A DNA stretch of 64,000 nt from Aliikangiella coralliicola (GCF_007004725.1 NZ_ML660167.1:62001-126000); one strand, 5' to 3'; numbered from the stretch's first letter, positions 52,499-62,535 are shown. Notes: generated from the sequence alone by a model not told the origin. Translations and numbers: made by a program.

Positions 52499-53952
52499 TG
52501 TTGGCTAACCAGGTTTTTATCATATAGTCTGGCCAATCCAAATCGAGATTGATCCATATAACTACTCAAATGTTCAATTCTTTGAGTCAAAATTATCGTT
52601 GTCATTTTATTAATTGTCGTATCATACTTAGCTTTCAGTTGATTAAAATCTGCTAAAAGTTGTTTGTTGTTCAGATCGTCAAGGTAGGGACGAAAACTTT
52701 GTAACATTAAGTAGTTTTTAAAAAAGTAACCGGGATAATGAGACGAAAAATCAATCTGGTTTTTACCGATATTTATCACGAAACTATCTTTTCTAGAATT
52801 TGATAAAGGCACTTCTTTATAAAGAGAAGATAGGAGTGAGTCAGATGCCAAAATATTTTGAATCTCACTAATTCTTCCCTGGTAATAATTAATCGCTTCG
52901 GTATAGCCTGTAGAAGCTGTTGTGTGCTGTTGTAGTTGCTCGTAAAAGTAGGGCATCAGTAAATGTGATTCATCCACAACAAGTTCAAAGGTATTTTTTT
53001 GTTTCAGTATTCGCACCGCATTTAATGCGCCAACATAGTCTTTTTGGTTTGCGGCTGTTAACGCAATACCGAGTAAGGCTCGATTGGTGAAAGGTCCATT
53101 AAGTCCAACATTGCGAAAGGACTCCCTGGAGTTACGATAATACTCTTGTTTTAAGAAAGAATAACCTAATGTTAAATACAGTCGGTCAATCGTTGTATCC
53201 TGTTTTTGCACACCAGGATTTTTAAGAATTGCTTGAACGATATTATACCCATCAGTCCACCAGCCTTGACGGATATTCGCTATTGCCATATTTAGCCGGG
53301 CAGAAACATAATACTTTGAAGTCTGTGGTATTTTTTCATAGGCAACAATTGCTTTTCGATGCCTGGTGAGTTTTTGTAGTGCAATGCCTTTGATGAGTAA
53401 GGCATGATGGTAATTCTCGTTGGGCAATTCATTAATGGTATCATCCAGATACTCTAGTGCTTTCTCTAAACTTTGTCGTTCAAAGTAAAATTGAGCGAGA
53501 ATGTAAGCGACGTTTGCTGCTAATGTTAAATCGCCATCTTCTTTTATGTAAATGAGCAGGCTATTGGCTGACTGCCACTCGTTGTTATCGAGTAGTACCT
53601 TAATAACATTAAAAACAGAAACATCATCGTAGTTGGTTTTTAACATCGATAAATTGTTAAGAATCGTATTGGTCGCAACCACCGGTTTATGTTGGGCCAA
53701 TAAATTTTCAACAGAGTTTTCAAGCGCGTTAACTGTTTGATACACCTGGGGCGTTGCAGCAGAGTGCTTACTAAATTCACGATAAAATTTAGCTGAAAAT
53801 TGCTGATGTTGTTGATCAATGAGTTCCAGCTGTTCGAGTTCTAATGCTGTTTTTTCGGCTGCAGAACAAAATGGGGCGATTAGCAATAACAAAACAGAAA
53901 AGATAATATTTCTGAATTGAAGGTTGATTGGATGAGAAGTTCTTTTTGCCAT
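52495..53952 (-). CDS. Exported TPR protein, 485 residues, first gene of its operon
   Basis: A signal peptide (NIIFSVLLLLIAPFCSA) near residues 14-30 is followed by helical TPR-like repeats (DLTLAANVAYILAQFYFERQSLEKALEYL, HALLIKGIALQKLTRHRKAIVAYEKI, LYLTLGYSFLKQEYYRNSRESF). The C-terminal third is helical without clear TPRs. It is probably periplasmic. It lies 232 bases past clpV on the same strand, so it may start its own transcription unit. The overlapping stop/start with the 943-residue gene indicates a joint complex, possibly an envelope scaffold; function unknown. Confidence 0.82.
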   Translation of the reverse strand: MAKRTSHPINLQFRNIIFSVLLLLIAPFCSAAEKTALELEQLELIDQQHQQFSAKFYREFSKHSAATPQVYQTVNALENSVENLLAQHKPVVATNTILNNLSMLKTNYDDVSVFNVIKVLLDNNEWQSANSLLIYIKEDGDLTLAANVAYILAQFYFERQSLEKALEYLDDTINELPNENYHHALLIKGIALQKLTRHRKAIVAYEKIPQTSKYYVSARLNMAIANIRQGWWTDGYNIVQAILKNPGVQKQDTTIDRLYLTLGYSFLKQEYYRNSRESFRNVGLNGPFTNRALLGIALTAANQKDYVGALNAVRILKQKNTFELVVDESHLLMPYFYEQLQQHTTASTGYTEAINYYQGRISEIQNILASDSLLSSLYKEVPLSNSRKDSFVINIGKNQIDFSSHYPGYFFKNYLMLQSFRPYLDDLNNKQLLADFNQLKAKYDTTINKMTTIILTQRIEHLSSYMDQSRFGLARLYDKNLVSQQ

Positions 53953-54139
53953 CTTGAATTCTTAAATGACTAAGCCGCTAAAGGAAGGTAAAAGTATTTA
54001 TTAAAGATGAGCATCGATGTGTATCCTTAGTCTCTTCACAATTTTACCCCAATCCCGAACGGCATATTTTATATTCATTATCTTTAAATCCTTTTAGTTT
54101 TTTTAACCTGTTCCATCAGCTAGTTCTTTTAATTAGCAC

Positions 54140-54172
54140 TGACTCGATTAATATCGAGCCAGTATTTTTATT
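54140..54172. terminator. Hairpin between clpV and the TPR operon
   Basis: CTG-A-CTCGAT pairs with ATCGAG-C-CAG around a 4-base loop, one mismatch. The T-tract (TATTTTTATT) lies on the plus side, so for the minus-strand clpV transcript it is not a classical terminator. It may still separate the T6SS and TPR transcripts. Confidence 0.4.
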
Positions 54173-54184
54173 GCGAACAATTGG

Positions 54185-56875
54185 TTAAGAAATCTCATAA
54201 GTAAACTGACTCTCGTCAGTAACATTGACGTGTATTTTTGATATTTCCTGATTATCAGAAAGTCGACTCAAACACTCAGTCGCCATTTCCGGTAACAAAG
54301 TTCGTGTCAAAATATTTTCAATGTTTCTGGCCCCAGTATCAACTTCCTGGCTGCGTGCAACAATATGAAGCATAACATCTTCGTCATAGCTGAACTCCGC
54401 GTTGTAATGACCTTTAACCCGTTTGGCGATTCTGTTCATATTAATCTTACAGATTTTAAGCAACTCTTCATCACCTAGTGGGTAGTAGGGGATCACTGTC
54501 GTTCTACCCAGAAAAGCGGGCTTGAAATAGTTGAGTAGTTGCGGTCTGAAGTTATCCAACAGTACTTCGGGATCAAGTGGTGTTTCACTTTGCGCGCACA
54601 TCGCTCGAATATGTTCTTCCCCGGCATTTGATGTCATGATAATGATAGTATTTCTAAAATCAATGTCTCGACCTTCACCATCTTTAATTGTTCCTTTATC
54701 AAAGAGATTATAAAAAACGTCTTGAACACCTGGATGGGCTTTTTCCATTTCATCTAACAAAATAATACTGTGGGGTTTTCTACGGGCCGCTTCAGTTAGA
54801 ACACCGCCTTCACCATAACCGACATAACCGGGAGGTGATCCTAACAGCATTGAAACTTTGTGTTCTTCTTTAAACTCCGACATATTGATAGTCGTAATAT
54901 TCTGCTCACCACCATAGAGTACTTCGGCGAGAGAAATTGCAGTCTCGGTTTTTCCGACACCACTAGGGCCCACCATGAAAAATACGCCGACAGGTTTTCT
55001 TGGATCTGTTAATCCTGCTCGGGCTGTGCGAATATTTTCAGCGATGGCAGTTAGCGCATGAGGTTGTCCAATAACTCTTTCTTCAAGCTTATCTTTCAAG
55101 TTGAGAATCGAATTGATTTCGTCCGAAACCATTTTTCCGACAGGAATTCCTGTCCAGTTAGCGACGACCTCCGCGATTGCCTGGCTATCGACATTCACTT
55201 GAATCATTGGTGTTTCACCTTGTAGTTCAGTAATTGCTTCCATCAGTTTGTGTAACTCGTCTTTAACTGATTGTCGCTCTGAATCGCTCAAAAGCTTTGG
55301 AGCATTGTCTTTTTTCAAGGCTTCTTCGGACAATGACTGTGCGTTGAAATCCGCTTCAATTTGTTTTTGCAACTGATGGATTTGAGCAACGAGATCCTGT
55401 TCTTTTTCCCACTGTTCCTGTTGAGTCGCAAGATGTTCCTCTAATGTTTTTTGCTCTTCTTTTAACTCGTCGATTCTTGTTTCATGATTGCCGAGAGTCG
55501 CGTTCTCACGTTCAAGTGAAGTGATCGTTTTTTGGCACTGCATGATCCTTCGCCGAGTATTCTCAACGTCTGCAGGTGTTGAACTCTGGCTCAATGAAAC
55601 TCGCGCGCATGCAGTGTCGAGTAAACTAACTGACTTGTCGGGTAGTTGTCGTGAAGTGATATAACGACTGGATAAGCGAACTGAGTCAACAATCGCTTCA
55701 TCCATAATTCTGACGCCGTGGTGAGCTTGTAACATTTCAGAGATTGCGCGCATCATGTTGATGGCTTTCTCTTCGTTAGGTTCTTCGATTTTTACCACCT
55801 GGAACCGCCGAGTGAGTGCTGGGTCTCGCTCGAAATATTTTTTATATTCCGCCCAGGTCGTTGCAGCAATGGTTCTTAGTTCGCCTCTGGCTAATGCAGG
55901 TTTTAATAAATTGGCTGCATCGCCTTGACCTTCCTTTCCACCTGCACCGATGAGGGTGTGGGCCTCGTCAATAAACATAATAATTGGTTGTGGTGACGCT
56001 TTCACTTCAGCAATAACAGATTTAAGTCGGTTTTCAAATTCACCTTTGACGCTTGCACCTGCTTGCAATAGGCCCAAATCTAAAGTTCGAACGCAAACGT
56101 CCTTTAATGGCTCGGGAACATCCCCGGAAGCAATACGTAAAGCAAAGCCTTCAACTACTGCTGTTTTACCAACACCAGCTTCGCCAGTGAGGATAGGGTT
56201 ATTTTGTCGACGTCGAATCAGTATGTCGATAATTTGTCGAACTTCGTCGTCTCTACCTAAAATGGTATCGATTTTTCCCTGTTTCGCATCTTCGGTCAGG
56301 TTGATGGTAAATTTATCGAGTGACGGTGTCTTGCTGGGCGCACCCGAAGCCGATTGTTGATTGATTGTTGAAGTATCTCCAATGGCAGTCGTCACTGATT
56401 CTCCAGTTGTCCCTACAATTGCGCGCACAACTTCTCGCAGTGATTCCGGGGTAATTTTCTTTAGCTCTCGTGATGATGCTTCAGTTGAACGACGAAGGTT
56501 CTCGTCTAGCATGAGTGCAGCGAGAATATGCGCAGAAGTTGCCTGTGCATGCTCATATTCAACAGAGGCTAACATCCAGGCGTTTTTGGTAATATCGACA
56601 ATTGTGGGGGAGAGCGCAGGCGCCCGAGTGTTGCCGCCTTTTATGCGGTCAAGTTCCTGGTTTAAATCCTGGTTCAATTTGCCTAAGTCGATTTCAAACT
56701 TTTTCAGGATCGCCAGCAAGTCACTATCGGGGATTTCAAGTAACTTGAGTAACCAGTGCTCAATTTCCACGTTAAAATGAGTACGGGCCAGACACAAACC
56801 GGCAGCGCCTTCGAGTGCATTTCGCGATGCTTCGTTCAGTCTTCCAACTAATGATTTTAAGTCAATTGTTATCAT
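54185..56875 (-). CDS. clpV: T6SS sheath-recycling AAA+ ATPase ClpV (TssH)
   Basis: 896 residues of the Clp/Hsp100 family. The N-terminal domain (residues 1-165) has the ClpV-specific start VGRLNEASRNALEGAAGLCLARTH. The first ATPase has Walker A GEAGVGKT at 231-238 and Walker B with Asp303-Glu304. A coiled-coil M domain lies at 435-505, and the second Walker A is GPSGVGKT at 636-643. ClpV disassembles contracted TssB/TssC sheaths so that subunits can be reused. It is the last T6SS gene in this window and follows a small lipoprotein gene. Confidence 0.96.
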   Translation of the reverse strand: MITIDLKSLVGRLNEASRNALEGAAGLCLARTHFNVEIEHWLLKLLEIPDSDLLAILKKFEIDLGKLNQDLNQELDRIKGGNTRAPALSPTIVDITKNAWMLASVEYEHAQATSAHILAALMLDENLRRSTEASSRELKKITPESLREVVRAIVGTTGESVTTAIGDTSTINQQSASGAPSKTPSLDKFTINLTEDAKQGKIDTILGRDDEVRQIIDILIRRRQNNPILTGEAGVGKTAVVEGFALRIASGDVPEPLKDVCVRTLDLGLLQAGASVKGEFENRLKSVIAEVKASPQPIIMFIDEAHTLIGAGGKEGQGDAANLLKPALARGELRTIAATTWAEYKKYFERDPALTRRFQVVKIEEPNEEKAINMMRAISEMLQAHHGVRIMDEAIVDSVRLSSRYITSRQLPDKSVSLLDTACARVSLSQSSTPADVENTRRRIMQCQKTITSLERENATLGNHETRIDELKEEQKTLEEHLATQQEQWEKEQDLVAQIHQLQKQIEADFNAQSLSEEALKKDNAPKLLSDSERQSVKDELHKLMEAITELQGETPMIQVNVDSQAIAEVVANWTGIPVGKMVSDEINSILNLKDKLEERVIGQPHALTAIAENIRTARAGLTDPRKPVGVFFMVGPSGVGKTETAISLAEVLYGGEQNITTINMSEFKEEHKVSMLLGSPPGYVGYGEGGVLTEAARRKPHSIILLDEMEKAHPGVQDVFYNLFDKGTIKDGEGRDIDFRNTIIIMTSNAGEEHIRAMCAQSETPLDPEVLLDNFRPQLLNYFKPAFLGRTTVIPYYPLGDEELLKICKINMNRIAKRVKGHYNAEFSYDEDVMLHIVARSQEVDTGARNIENILTRTLLPEMATECLSRLSDNQEISKIHVNVTDESQFTYEIS

Positions 56876-56931
56876 AATTATTCCTTACTGGTTTTGCCCT
56901 TAATAGGCCCTTACTCTCATTGACGAAGGTT

Positions 56932-57324
56932 TTAACATATCCCTCGCACTTTGTCGCAGCATTTTATTCCGCATATTTTAACAAATCGATCATTATCACT
57001 ATAAAATTCACCAACACCGCCGGCTCGTATCACCCAATGATATTTTTCCCCATATAAATAGGCGGTACCACTAGAAAAACAGGGAAGCACTTTATATTTA
57101 TCGCCAGGGTCTTTTTCATGGGTGAGCGCAGCATTATGATAAAACATTTCAACTTTTTCAGCTGACATAAGAAACCCTTTACAGATTTCTGCCATCTCCG
57201 GACGATTGGGATAATGCTTCCCTTCATTTAATATCTCTATGTAAGATATTGGTATAGTTTTATCAATACTCGAACATGCGACAATAATAAAAGCGCTAAT
57301 CAAGAAATAAAAGGTTTTATTCAC
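56932..57324 (-). CDS. Cys-rich lipoprotein of unknown function in the T6SS cluster
   Basis: 130 residues from a GTG. The lipobox is FIIVACSS, giving a lipid anchor at about Cys17. The mature part has no resemblance to TssJ, the usual T6SS lipoprotein, and is not recognised. Features are EICKGFLMSAEKVEMFYHNA, KYKVLPCFSSGTAYLYG, KYHWVIRAGGVGEFYSD and a C-terminal cluster of four Cys (CGIKCCDKVRGIC) that probably forms disulfides. It lies between tssG and clpV on the same strand, 39 bases after tssG and 56 before clpV, so it is transcribed with the machine genes. It may be an accessory component, a periplasmic protector or an unrelated insert. Confidence 0.75.
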   Translation of the reverse strand: MNKTFYFLISAFIIVACSSIDKTIPISYIEILNEGKHYPNRPEMAEICKGFLMSAEKVEMFYHNAALTHEKDPGDKYKVLPCFSSGTAYLYGEKYHWVIRAGGVGEFYSDNDRFVKICGIKCCDKVRGIC

Positions 57325-57363
57325 TCGAATTACCCTGTTAAGTTTACTTTCGTTAGTCTTATT

Positions 57364-58527
57364 TTAATTAACCTTATTCCGGTTTGGTTCGCTTTGGTCT
57401 GGTTTACTTAGATCAAGCTGTCTTGAGGAAACCGGAATATCAATCGTGTCATCTGAATCAGAAAACCGGCCGGCTTTGCTCGGCAGCCACGTGGTCCAGC
57501 CAACAATTGGCGGTTGAGTAGCCGATAGTTGCGCACGTTCTGGAATATCTTTTTTCTTGATACGCATCACGAAACTATAATCATGTTCAAATCCCAGGTA
57601 GAGACGAACGATTTCATCGAGCGCCTTTAGTACCTTAGAGCCAGGAGAAAACTTGCCGAGTTGTGATTTATTGAGTGGCCCGAGAACGATATTGATTTTG
57701 CCCTGGGCAAACCAGCCATTTTTACCTAACATCACTGATTTTCCCAGACAGTTATTCTGTCCCGGCTGACCGCCATGAGGCAGCCGAGTACGAACGTCAG
57801 TGATCAATTCCTGCCACTGGCCGACAAACTCTTTGATTTCCACTGGAATGCAGAAGTGATTTTCCAGAATCTGTTTTAGGCCTGAGGCGGTCGGTATTTT
57901 ACTGGTGAACAAACCAGCATAATAAATCAGCGACTCATCTTGAGTGTATAAGCGATTGTTAATATGCCGAGTGCCGAAGCCTATCAGCGAGAGCAGCGCC
58001 TGAGTGTAATTATCTTTTATTTGATGAGCGCCGTTTTTCTGCTCTGTATTAAGTCGTTTTCTTTCGTACTCGATCGGAAGGTTATATTTAAACGACGATT
58101 GGAAAAATAACGATGTGGTTCGATGATTAAATAAATCAAAAAAATGGCTCATCGACTTATCTTTAAGTTTTAATCTTTTGAGCGATGTTTCTGTATAGTG
58201 ATAAGGCAGAATTCCGCCAGCCCCGGTCAGACCGATAAAATTAACTTCCATTCTCCATTGATTAGCGGTCGAGTTTTTATTTGCCTGTTTCACTGAAGCG
58301 ATTTCAGACGAAGGAAATGACAAAGACTCTTTGTTACTAAACCGCACGAATTCAGAAGTGGGTGGAACAAAGCGAGCAACAGGCTTACTTGATGATTTGC
58401 TTTCAGCCGGCAAATAGGCATTACTACGTTCTAAGACACGAACGGCCTGCTTAAAAGAAAAATCATACGGTTGTTCCGCTAATTTCTCTGTTACAGAAGT
58501 ATTTTTTCGCCGGCTCTTGGAGGACAT
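57364..58527 (-). CDS. tssG: T6SS baseplate protein TssG
   Basis: 387 residues. The family start LAEQPYDFSFKQAVRVLER is near residue 15. Further TssG blocks are ARFVPPTSEFVRFSNKESLSFPSSEI, EVNFIGLTGAGGILPYHYTE and LGKSVMLGKNGWFAQGKINIVLGPL. TssG joins TssF, TssE and TssK in the wedge of the T6SS baseplate at the inner membrane. Its first 37 bases overlap tssF, and it is followed by an unknown lipoprotein gene. The N-terminal 12 residues are basic and may be variable. Confidence 0.93.
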   Translation of the reverse strand: MSSKSRRKNTSVTEKLAEQPYDFSFKQAVRVLERSNAYLPAESKSSSKPVARFVPPTSEFVRFSNKESLSFPSSEIASVKQANKNSTANQWRMEVNFIGLTGAGGILPYHYTETSLKRLKLKDKSMSHFFDLFNHRTTSLFFQSSFKYNLPIEYERKRLNTEQKNGAHQIKDNYTQALLSLIGFGTRHINNRLYTQDESLIYYAGLFTSKIPTASGLKQILENHFCIPVEIKEFVGQWQELITDVRTRLPHGGQPGQNNCLGKSVMLGKNGWFAQGKINIVLGPLNKSQLGKFSPGSKVLKALDEIVRLYLGFEHDYSFVMRIKKKDIPERAQLSATQPPIVGWTTWLPSKAGRFSDSDDTIDIPVSSRQLDLSKPDQSEPNRNKVN

Positions 58528-60326
58528 TTCTTTAAATAACCTTCTTTACTTTTAACTTTAACCAGAAATCTGGTGAACGAGTTTATTGAACAATAGAGTG
58601 CGAAAAAATGTTCGAGTACGCTAGAAAACAGGTAGACACTGCTGCCACTTAAGAGCGCGTCATCTAATGTTACTTCTATTTCTACACCGCGGCACATAGT
58701 TGTGTGTCCATCGATATTCAAAGGTGCGCTAATTGGTCTGGCATTGACCGACATGATAGAGTCTATTAACGCGCGAGTAACGGCTGAGTCTTTAAAATCA
58801 TATAAGCGAAGTATTTCTTTCAATGCCATACCGGCATCATCACCGCCGGTTAGCGATAGGAAGTTAAGACTTAAGTGAGATATCAAACGCCATCTAGCAT
58901 GATTTTGAAGTGGCGCTCTGACCACCGCAGTCGGTTGAATTAAACAACGAATTTTAGTGCAGGGCGGTGCGCTATCAACACATTGCAGTTGTGGTTGATC
59001 AGCTGTGTATTTCAGTTTTTGCGGCAAATCGCGATTACTACAAATGGTCTCTATCGTTAAAGTTCTGTCGTCGGGCAAGTTTGGATTGAAATCTAAATCC
59101 ACCAACGAAAGGTACATATCGGTACCGTCATCGCGGTCAAATATGCCGAGTTTGGCATTACGCCTGGAAGCAAACCAGAAAGCGTGGGCATCGGTATGCT
59201 GCTGTTCATGATTCAATCCATAAAACGGCGTGTACTCTTCATCTTCGCCAGATGAAGACGTGGCAACCACTTTATCAACCGAATAAACTTCATAGCCGAC
59301 GGGACGCCTGGAGTCCGGCGTTATTTTATATTCATGATGAGTATGTTCTAGTTTTATTGGGTCGGCAGTGTGAGCAAAAAGATTAATAATCGGCGAGCAG
59401 CCTAGCGCGAATGTTTCTTCAGAAATGTTGTGTTCTAACTCGACGTCCGACACGTTCAGGTAAATATAAAGTTCTAATTTATCACCTGCGCTTTCGGAAA
59501 TTTTTTCCGCTAAGCCGACTATGTCGATAAACATAAATTTCTCAGGAAATACAAAATACTCCGTTAACAACCGGTAGCCAACAAATGAAGAAGCGGGATA
59601 AATTAGCAGCCCTTCATCAATGCCGAACCCGACCGGCTGAATTGCTTTTGCGCCAAGTGTTATTGGAGAGGTATCATCTTCTGCCTGGGCCATAACAATA
59701 TTATTACAGTTATTTAACAGCATTTGATAAAGCGGGTTGACATGCTGAGGTTGCCCTTTCAGATAGAAACGTAATTTCTCTGGTTTTAGCTCTGCGAATG
59801 TAAGCTCTTCTGAGAAAGTCGAAAGAGAAAGTTTTAGGACGCTTTCGGCCCCGCGCATGGTGGACGAACCCGGGGTAGAAAATGGACGTCCAATCAAATC
59901 GGCAGACTCCACTTTAATCGGTAGAAGCTCGGTGTCGTAAACCGTCGAAAATCGACAGTTTTCCCCTTGAAATTGCTCGGTCTCCAATAGCGTGTTTTTA
60001 GGCACAATATACTGAGAATCTAATTGCTCGGTATCGGCTTCAAATTGAATAATGGACATTGATGGAATAGGGCGCTGATAGTGCGGATACAAAATACTAA
60101 TAAGCGCGTCACTTAACTCAGGAAAGTCGTCGTCAAGCTTGTGTTGTATTCTCGCGTTTAAAAACGCGAAACTCTCAATTAAGCGCGATACGTGAGGGTC
60201 TTCAATGGTGTCATCATTGATGCCGAGGCGTCCCGCGATCTTAGGGTGCTCTTTGGCAAACTCAGCGCCTAACTGACGTATAAACACTAATTCTTTTTCG
60301 TAGTAGGGAAGCAGTTCATCTGCCAT
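58491..60326 (-). CDS. tssF: T6SS baseplate protein TssF
   Basis: 611 residues, the usual size. Diagnostic N-terminus: LLPYYEKELVFIRQLGAEFAKEHPKIAGRLGI, then PHVSRLIESFAFLNARIQHKLDDDFPEL and LYPHYQRPIPSMSII. The C-terminal half contains HARWRLISHLSLNFLSL and FKDSAVTRALIDSIMSV. TssF is the largest baseplate wedge subunit and binds TssG two-to-one. It overlaps tssE at its start and tssG at its end, showing tight co-translation of the baseplate genes. Confidence 0.95.
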   Translation of the reverse strand: MADELLPYYEKELVFIRQLGAEFAKEHPKIAGRLGINDDTIEDPHVSRLIESFAFLNARIQHKLDDDFPELSDALISILYPHYQRPIPSMSIIQFEADTEQLDSQYIVPKNTLLETEQFQGENCRFSTVYDTELLPIKVESADLIGRPFSTPGSSTMRGAESVLKLSLSTFSEELTFAELKPEKLRFYLKGQPQHVNPLYQMLLNNCNNIVMAQAEDDTSPITLGAKAIQPVGFGIDEGLLIYPASSFVGYRLLTEYFVFPEKFMFIDIVGLAEKISESAGDKLELYIYLNVSDVELEHNISEETFALGCSPIINLFAHTADPIKLEHTHHEYKITPDSRRPVGYEVYSVDKVVATSSSGEDEEYTPFYGLNHEQQHTDAHAFWFASRRNAKLGIFDRDDGTDMYLSLVDLDFNPNLPDDRTLTIETICSNRDLPQKLKYTADQPQLQCVDSAPPCTKIRCLIQPTAVVRAPLQNHARWRLISHLSLNFLSLTGGDDAGMALKEILRLYDFKDSAVTRALIDSIMSVNARPISAPLNIDGHTTMCRGVEIEVTLDDALLSGSSVYLFSSVLEHFFALYCSINSFTRFLVKVKSKEGYLKKCPPRAGEKILL

Positions 60327-60816
60327 GGCTTATTTCCTTGACGCTTACAGAACTTGTTGCGGATTCCAGAATTGAATCGTATATGACAACTTCAGGTAGT
60401 GGATCTGCGTAAATTGTTGCATCAATCCTGAATCGCAGGGTGCGGTCAATACTATCAGAATTATCGAGAAAGAAAACTTTCACTGATTTAAATCTTGGTT
60501 CAAATATTTTCAGTGTTTGTTCGAGTTTTCGCGCAAATTCGTTGCGCTTATCCAGGTCGACAATGTTAACTGTGGCTAGGTCGGGCAAACCATAATTAAA
60601 CAGCGAACGGTCAATTTCGGGATAATCATCGGGTGGGTCTGACAGGTAAAAGCGAGAGTTAAGTAAATGCTCTAAATCTCGGCGTATACTACTGCGTAAT
60701 TGTTTTAGCAATTGATGATGGCCTGGATCGCGTTCGCTTTGATTGTAGGGATCATCGTCAAATAATCGGTCAAGAACAGATGGTCTTAATTTTTTCTTTT
60801 TGTCGACACGAGCCAT
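60316..60816 (-). CDS. tssE: T6SS baseplate protein TssE (gp25-like)
   Basis: 166 residues with the gp25-like lysozyme-fold domain. Blocks are RPSVLDRLFDDDP, LRSSIRRDLEHLLNSRFYL, YPEIDRSLFNYGLPDLATVNI and LRFRIDATIYADPLPEVVIYDS. TssE connects the baseplate to the first sheath ring. As in other TssE proteins the lysozyme catalytic residues are not conserved. It lies 20 bases after the tssC-like gene and overlaps tssF by 11. Confidence 0.94.
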   Translation of the reverse strand: MARVDKKKKLRPSVLDRLFDDDPYNQSERDPGHHQLLKQLRSSIRRDLEHLLNSRFYLSDPPDDYPEIDRSLFNYGLPDLATVNIVDLDKRNEFARKLEQTLKIFEPRFKSVKVFFLDNSDSIDRTLRFRIDATIYADPLPEVVIYDSILESATSSVSVKEISHGR

Positions 60817-60836
60817 TAATTATTTTTCCCTGAAAA

Positions 60837-62348
60837 TTATTTTCCAAATACTGCCAGTTCAGTCACCAATTCAAGTTCGGAAACCATTTGGTCGAGCTGG
60901 TAGTGAGGTTGTAAATGAATCACACATAGGAAAACACCTGGTTTTGCCGGGTGCTCTTTGACCTTCACCATGCCATCTTTGAGAGGATATCTTGCTTGCT
61001 CTTCCCAATCAAGATCCTCACGCCCGGTTGTGTATTTCATCAACCAGTCTTGTACATATCTTTCGCAACGGTCCGCGGTAATAAATGAACCCACTTTGTC
61101 TCTGATCATTAATTTAATGTAGTGGGCGATACGTGATCCGCATAATACATGTTGCAACATCGCTGACAATTTCGCGTTGGTTGTGGTAGCGACATCTCCA
61201 CGCTCTTTGGCCCGATGAACAGATTGGTTACTGTAGAAGGTTGCGTAGGTTGAGAGATAACTTTGACAAAGAGGTATAAAACCCAGTTCGCTAATCTTTT
61301 TCTCGGCAGCATCGGTAACAATAACGTCTGTGACCGGTTTATAGGCGATGTTCTTTGAATCGGTTTGGTGTGAATCAACAGGAAGCTCTCTCACCAGGCC
61401 TCCCGATAGATAATTTCTAGGCACGCCACGTATGTGACCAAACCAGCCAACATTTGCGAACTCGCGAATTAATATGCCGCCAAATGCGTAACAGGCATTG
61501 CCCCACAAGTGATTTTTTCGCTGGTTGTTCGCTTTTTCGTAAAAATAAACTCCCTTGTAGCTGCCCGGTGTTGTTCTGTATGGGCGGCGCATTAACACTT
61601 TGGGCAATGTCAATCCTAGAAAACGCGTATCGGAAATTTTCCTTAATGAATGCCACTTAATATATTCTGTTTGCGAAAAGATATTTTCCAGATTAATGGG
61701 TTGCCCAAGTCCTGAAAAATCCTCCATTCCCAATAATTCACTTGAAGCTGAAGCGACAAAAGGGGAGAAAGAAGCAGCAGCAATTTGCGCAATACCTTGC
61801 AAGGTATACAAATCATCATAAGGGTGTTCTTTTGAAACTCTATGGCTTATTTCATAGTCTCCAATAATTGCGCCAAAAGGTTCGCCACCTGCTGTATCGT
61901 ATTCGTCGCTGTATATTTTTTGGAACAATCGACTTTGATCAAATTCTAATGCTTTGCTGATATCTTTTGCGACTTCAGCCCAACTAACATTGAGCATTTT
62001 TATTTTAATATTCTGGCTACCTTCGGCTTGTTTAACTAATAGCCAAAGCCCTCGCCAGGAAGCTTCTAGTTTCTGTAATCTTGGATGGTGAATGATTGCG
62101 TTGAGCTGAGTATTGATTTGTTCGTCTAACTCTGCAATCAACGATAAAATAGCGCTTTTTACGGCTGAGGTTGACGAACGTTTAGTTTCCGGAATTAAAG
62201 TTTCAATGCAGTAACCTAATGCTTTATGGTCATCAGGTTCACTTAAAAATTGATCCAGGTTAGTAACAAAGGCGGGTTGGGTCAGTATGTCTTCAAAGTT
62301 GATGTTAATCTGGATTCGCTTATCGGGTGATTTTTCTATTGTTGACAC
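60837..62348 (-). CDS. Second TssC-family sheath protein (ImpD-like paralogue)
   Basis: 503 residues. Clear TssC homologue: LNAIIHHPRLQKLEASWRGLWLLVKQAEG, DEYDTAGGEPFGAIIGDYEISH and YHLQPHYQLDQ-like C-terminus (VIHLQPHYQLDQMVSELE). The N-terminal 85 residues differ from TssC and include INFEDILTQPAFVTNLDQFL. Paired TssC genes are known in several T6SS clusters (ImpC and ImpD of rhizobia). The second copy may form a cap or an initiation ring, but its role is not established. It lies between tssC and tssE. Confidence 0.88.
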   Translation of the reverse strand: MSTIEKSPDKRIQININFEDILTQPAFVTNLDQFLSEPDDHKALGYCIETLIPETKRSSTSAVKSAILSLIAELDEQINTQLNAIIHHPRLQKLEASWRGLWLLVKQAEGSQNIKIKMLNVSWAEVAKDISKALEFDQSRLFQKIYSDEYDTAGGEPFGAIIGDYEISHRVSKEHPYDDLYTLQGIAQIAAASFSPFVASASSELLGMEDFSGLGQPINLENIFSQTEYIKWHSLRKISDTRFLGLTLPKVLMRRPYRTTPGSYKGVYFYEKANNQRKNHLWGNACYAFGGILIREFANVGWFGHIRGVPRNYLSGGLVRELPVDSHQTDSKNIAYKPVTDVIVTDAAEKKISELGFIPLCQSYLSTYATFYSNQSVHRAKERGDVATTTNAKLSAMLQHVLCGSRIAHYIKLMIRDKVGSFITADRCERYVQDWLMKYTTGREDLDWEEQARYPLKDGMVKVKEHPAKPGVFLCVIHLQPHYQLDQMVSELELVTELAVFGK

Positions 62349-62535
62349 AGATTTCGCCGTTAGCTTAAGTGGAGTTTTAATTTTATTAATTTCGAGTCTT
62401 GTTAATTTCGAATTGCGTTAAATTCAAATTGTGTTTAATTAACGCTACATTAAAAATACTACTTAAACATTAATATGAGTTAAGTAGTAAAATACTGCGC
62501 TCGTCCCTGAGCGTAATTGATATTTTCCAGTATTA

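Noticed and set aside
61600-61821. Plus-strand frames within the tssC-like gene
   Set aside because: They are antisense shadows of a well-supported T6SS gene.
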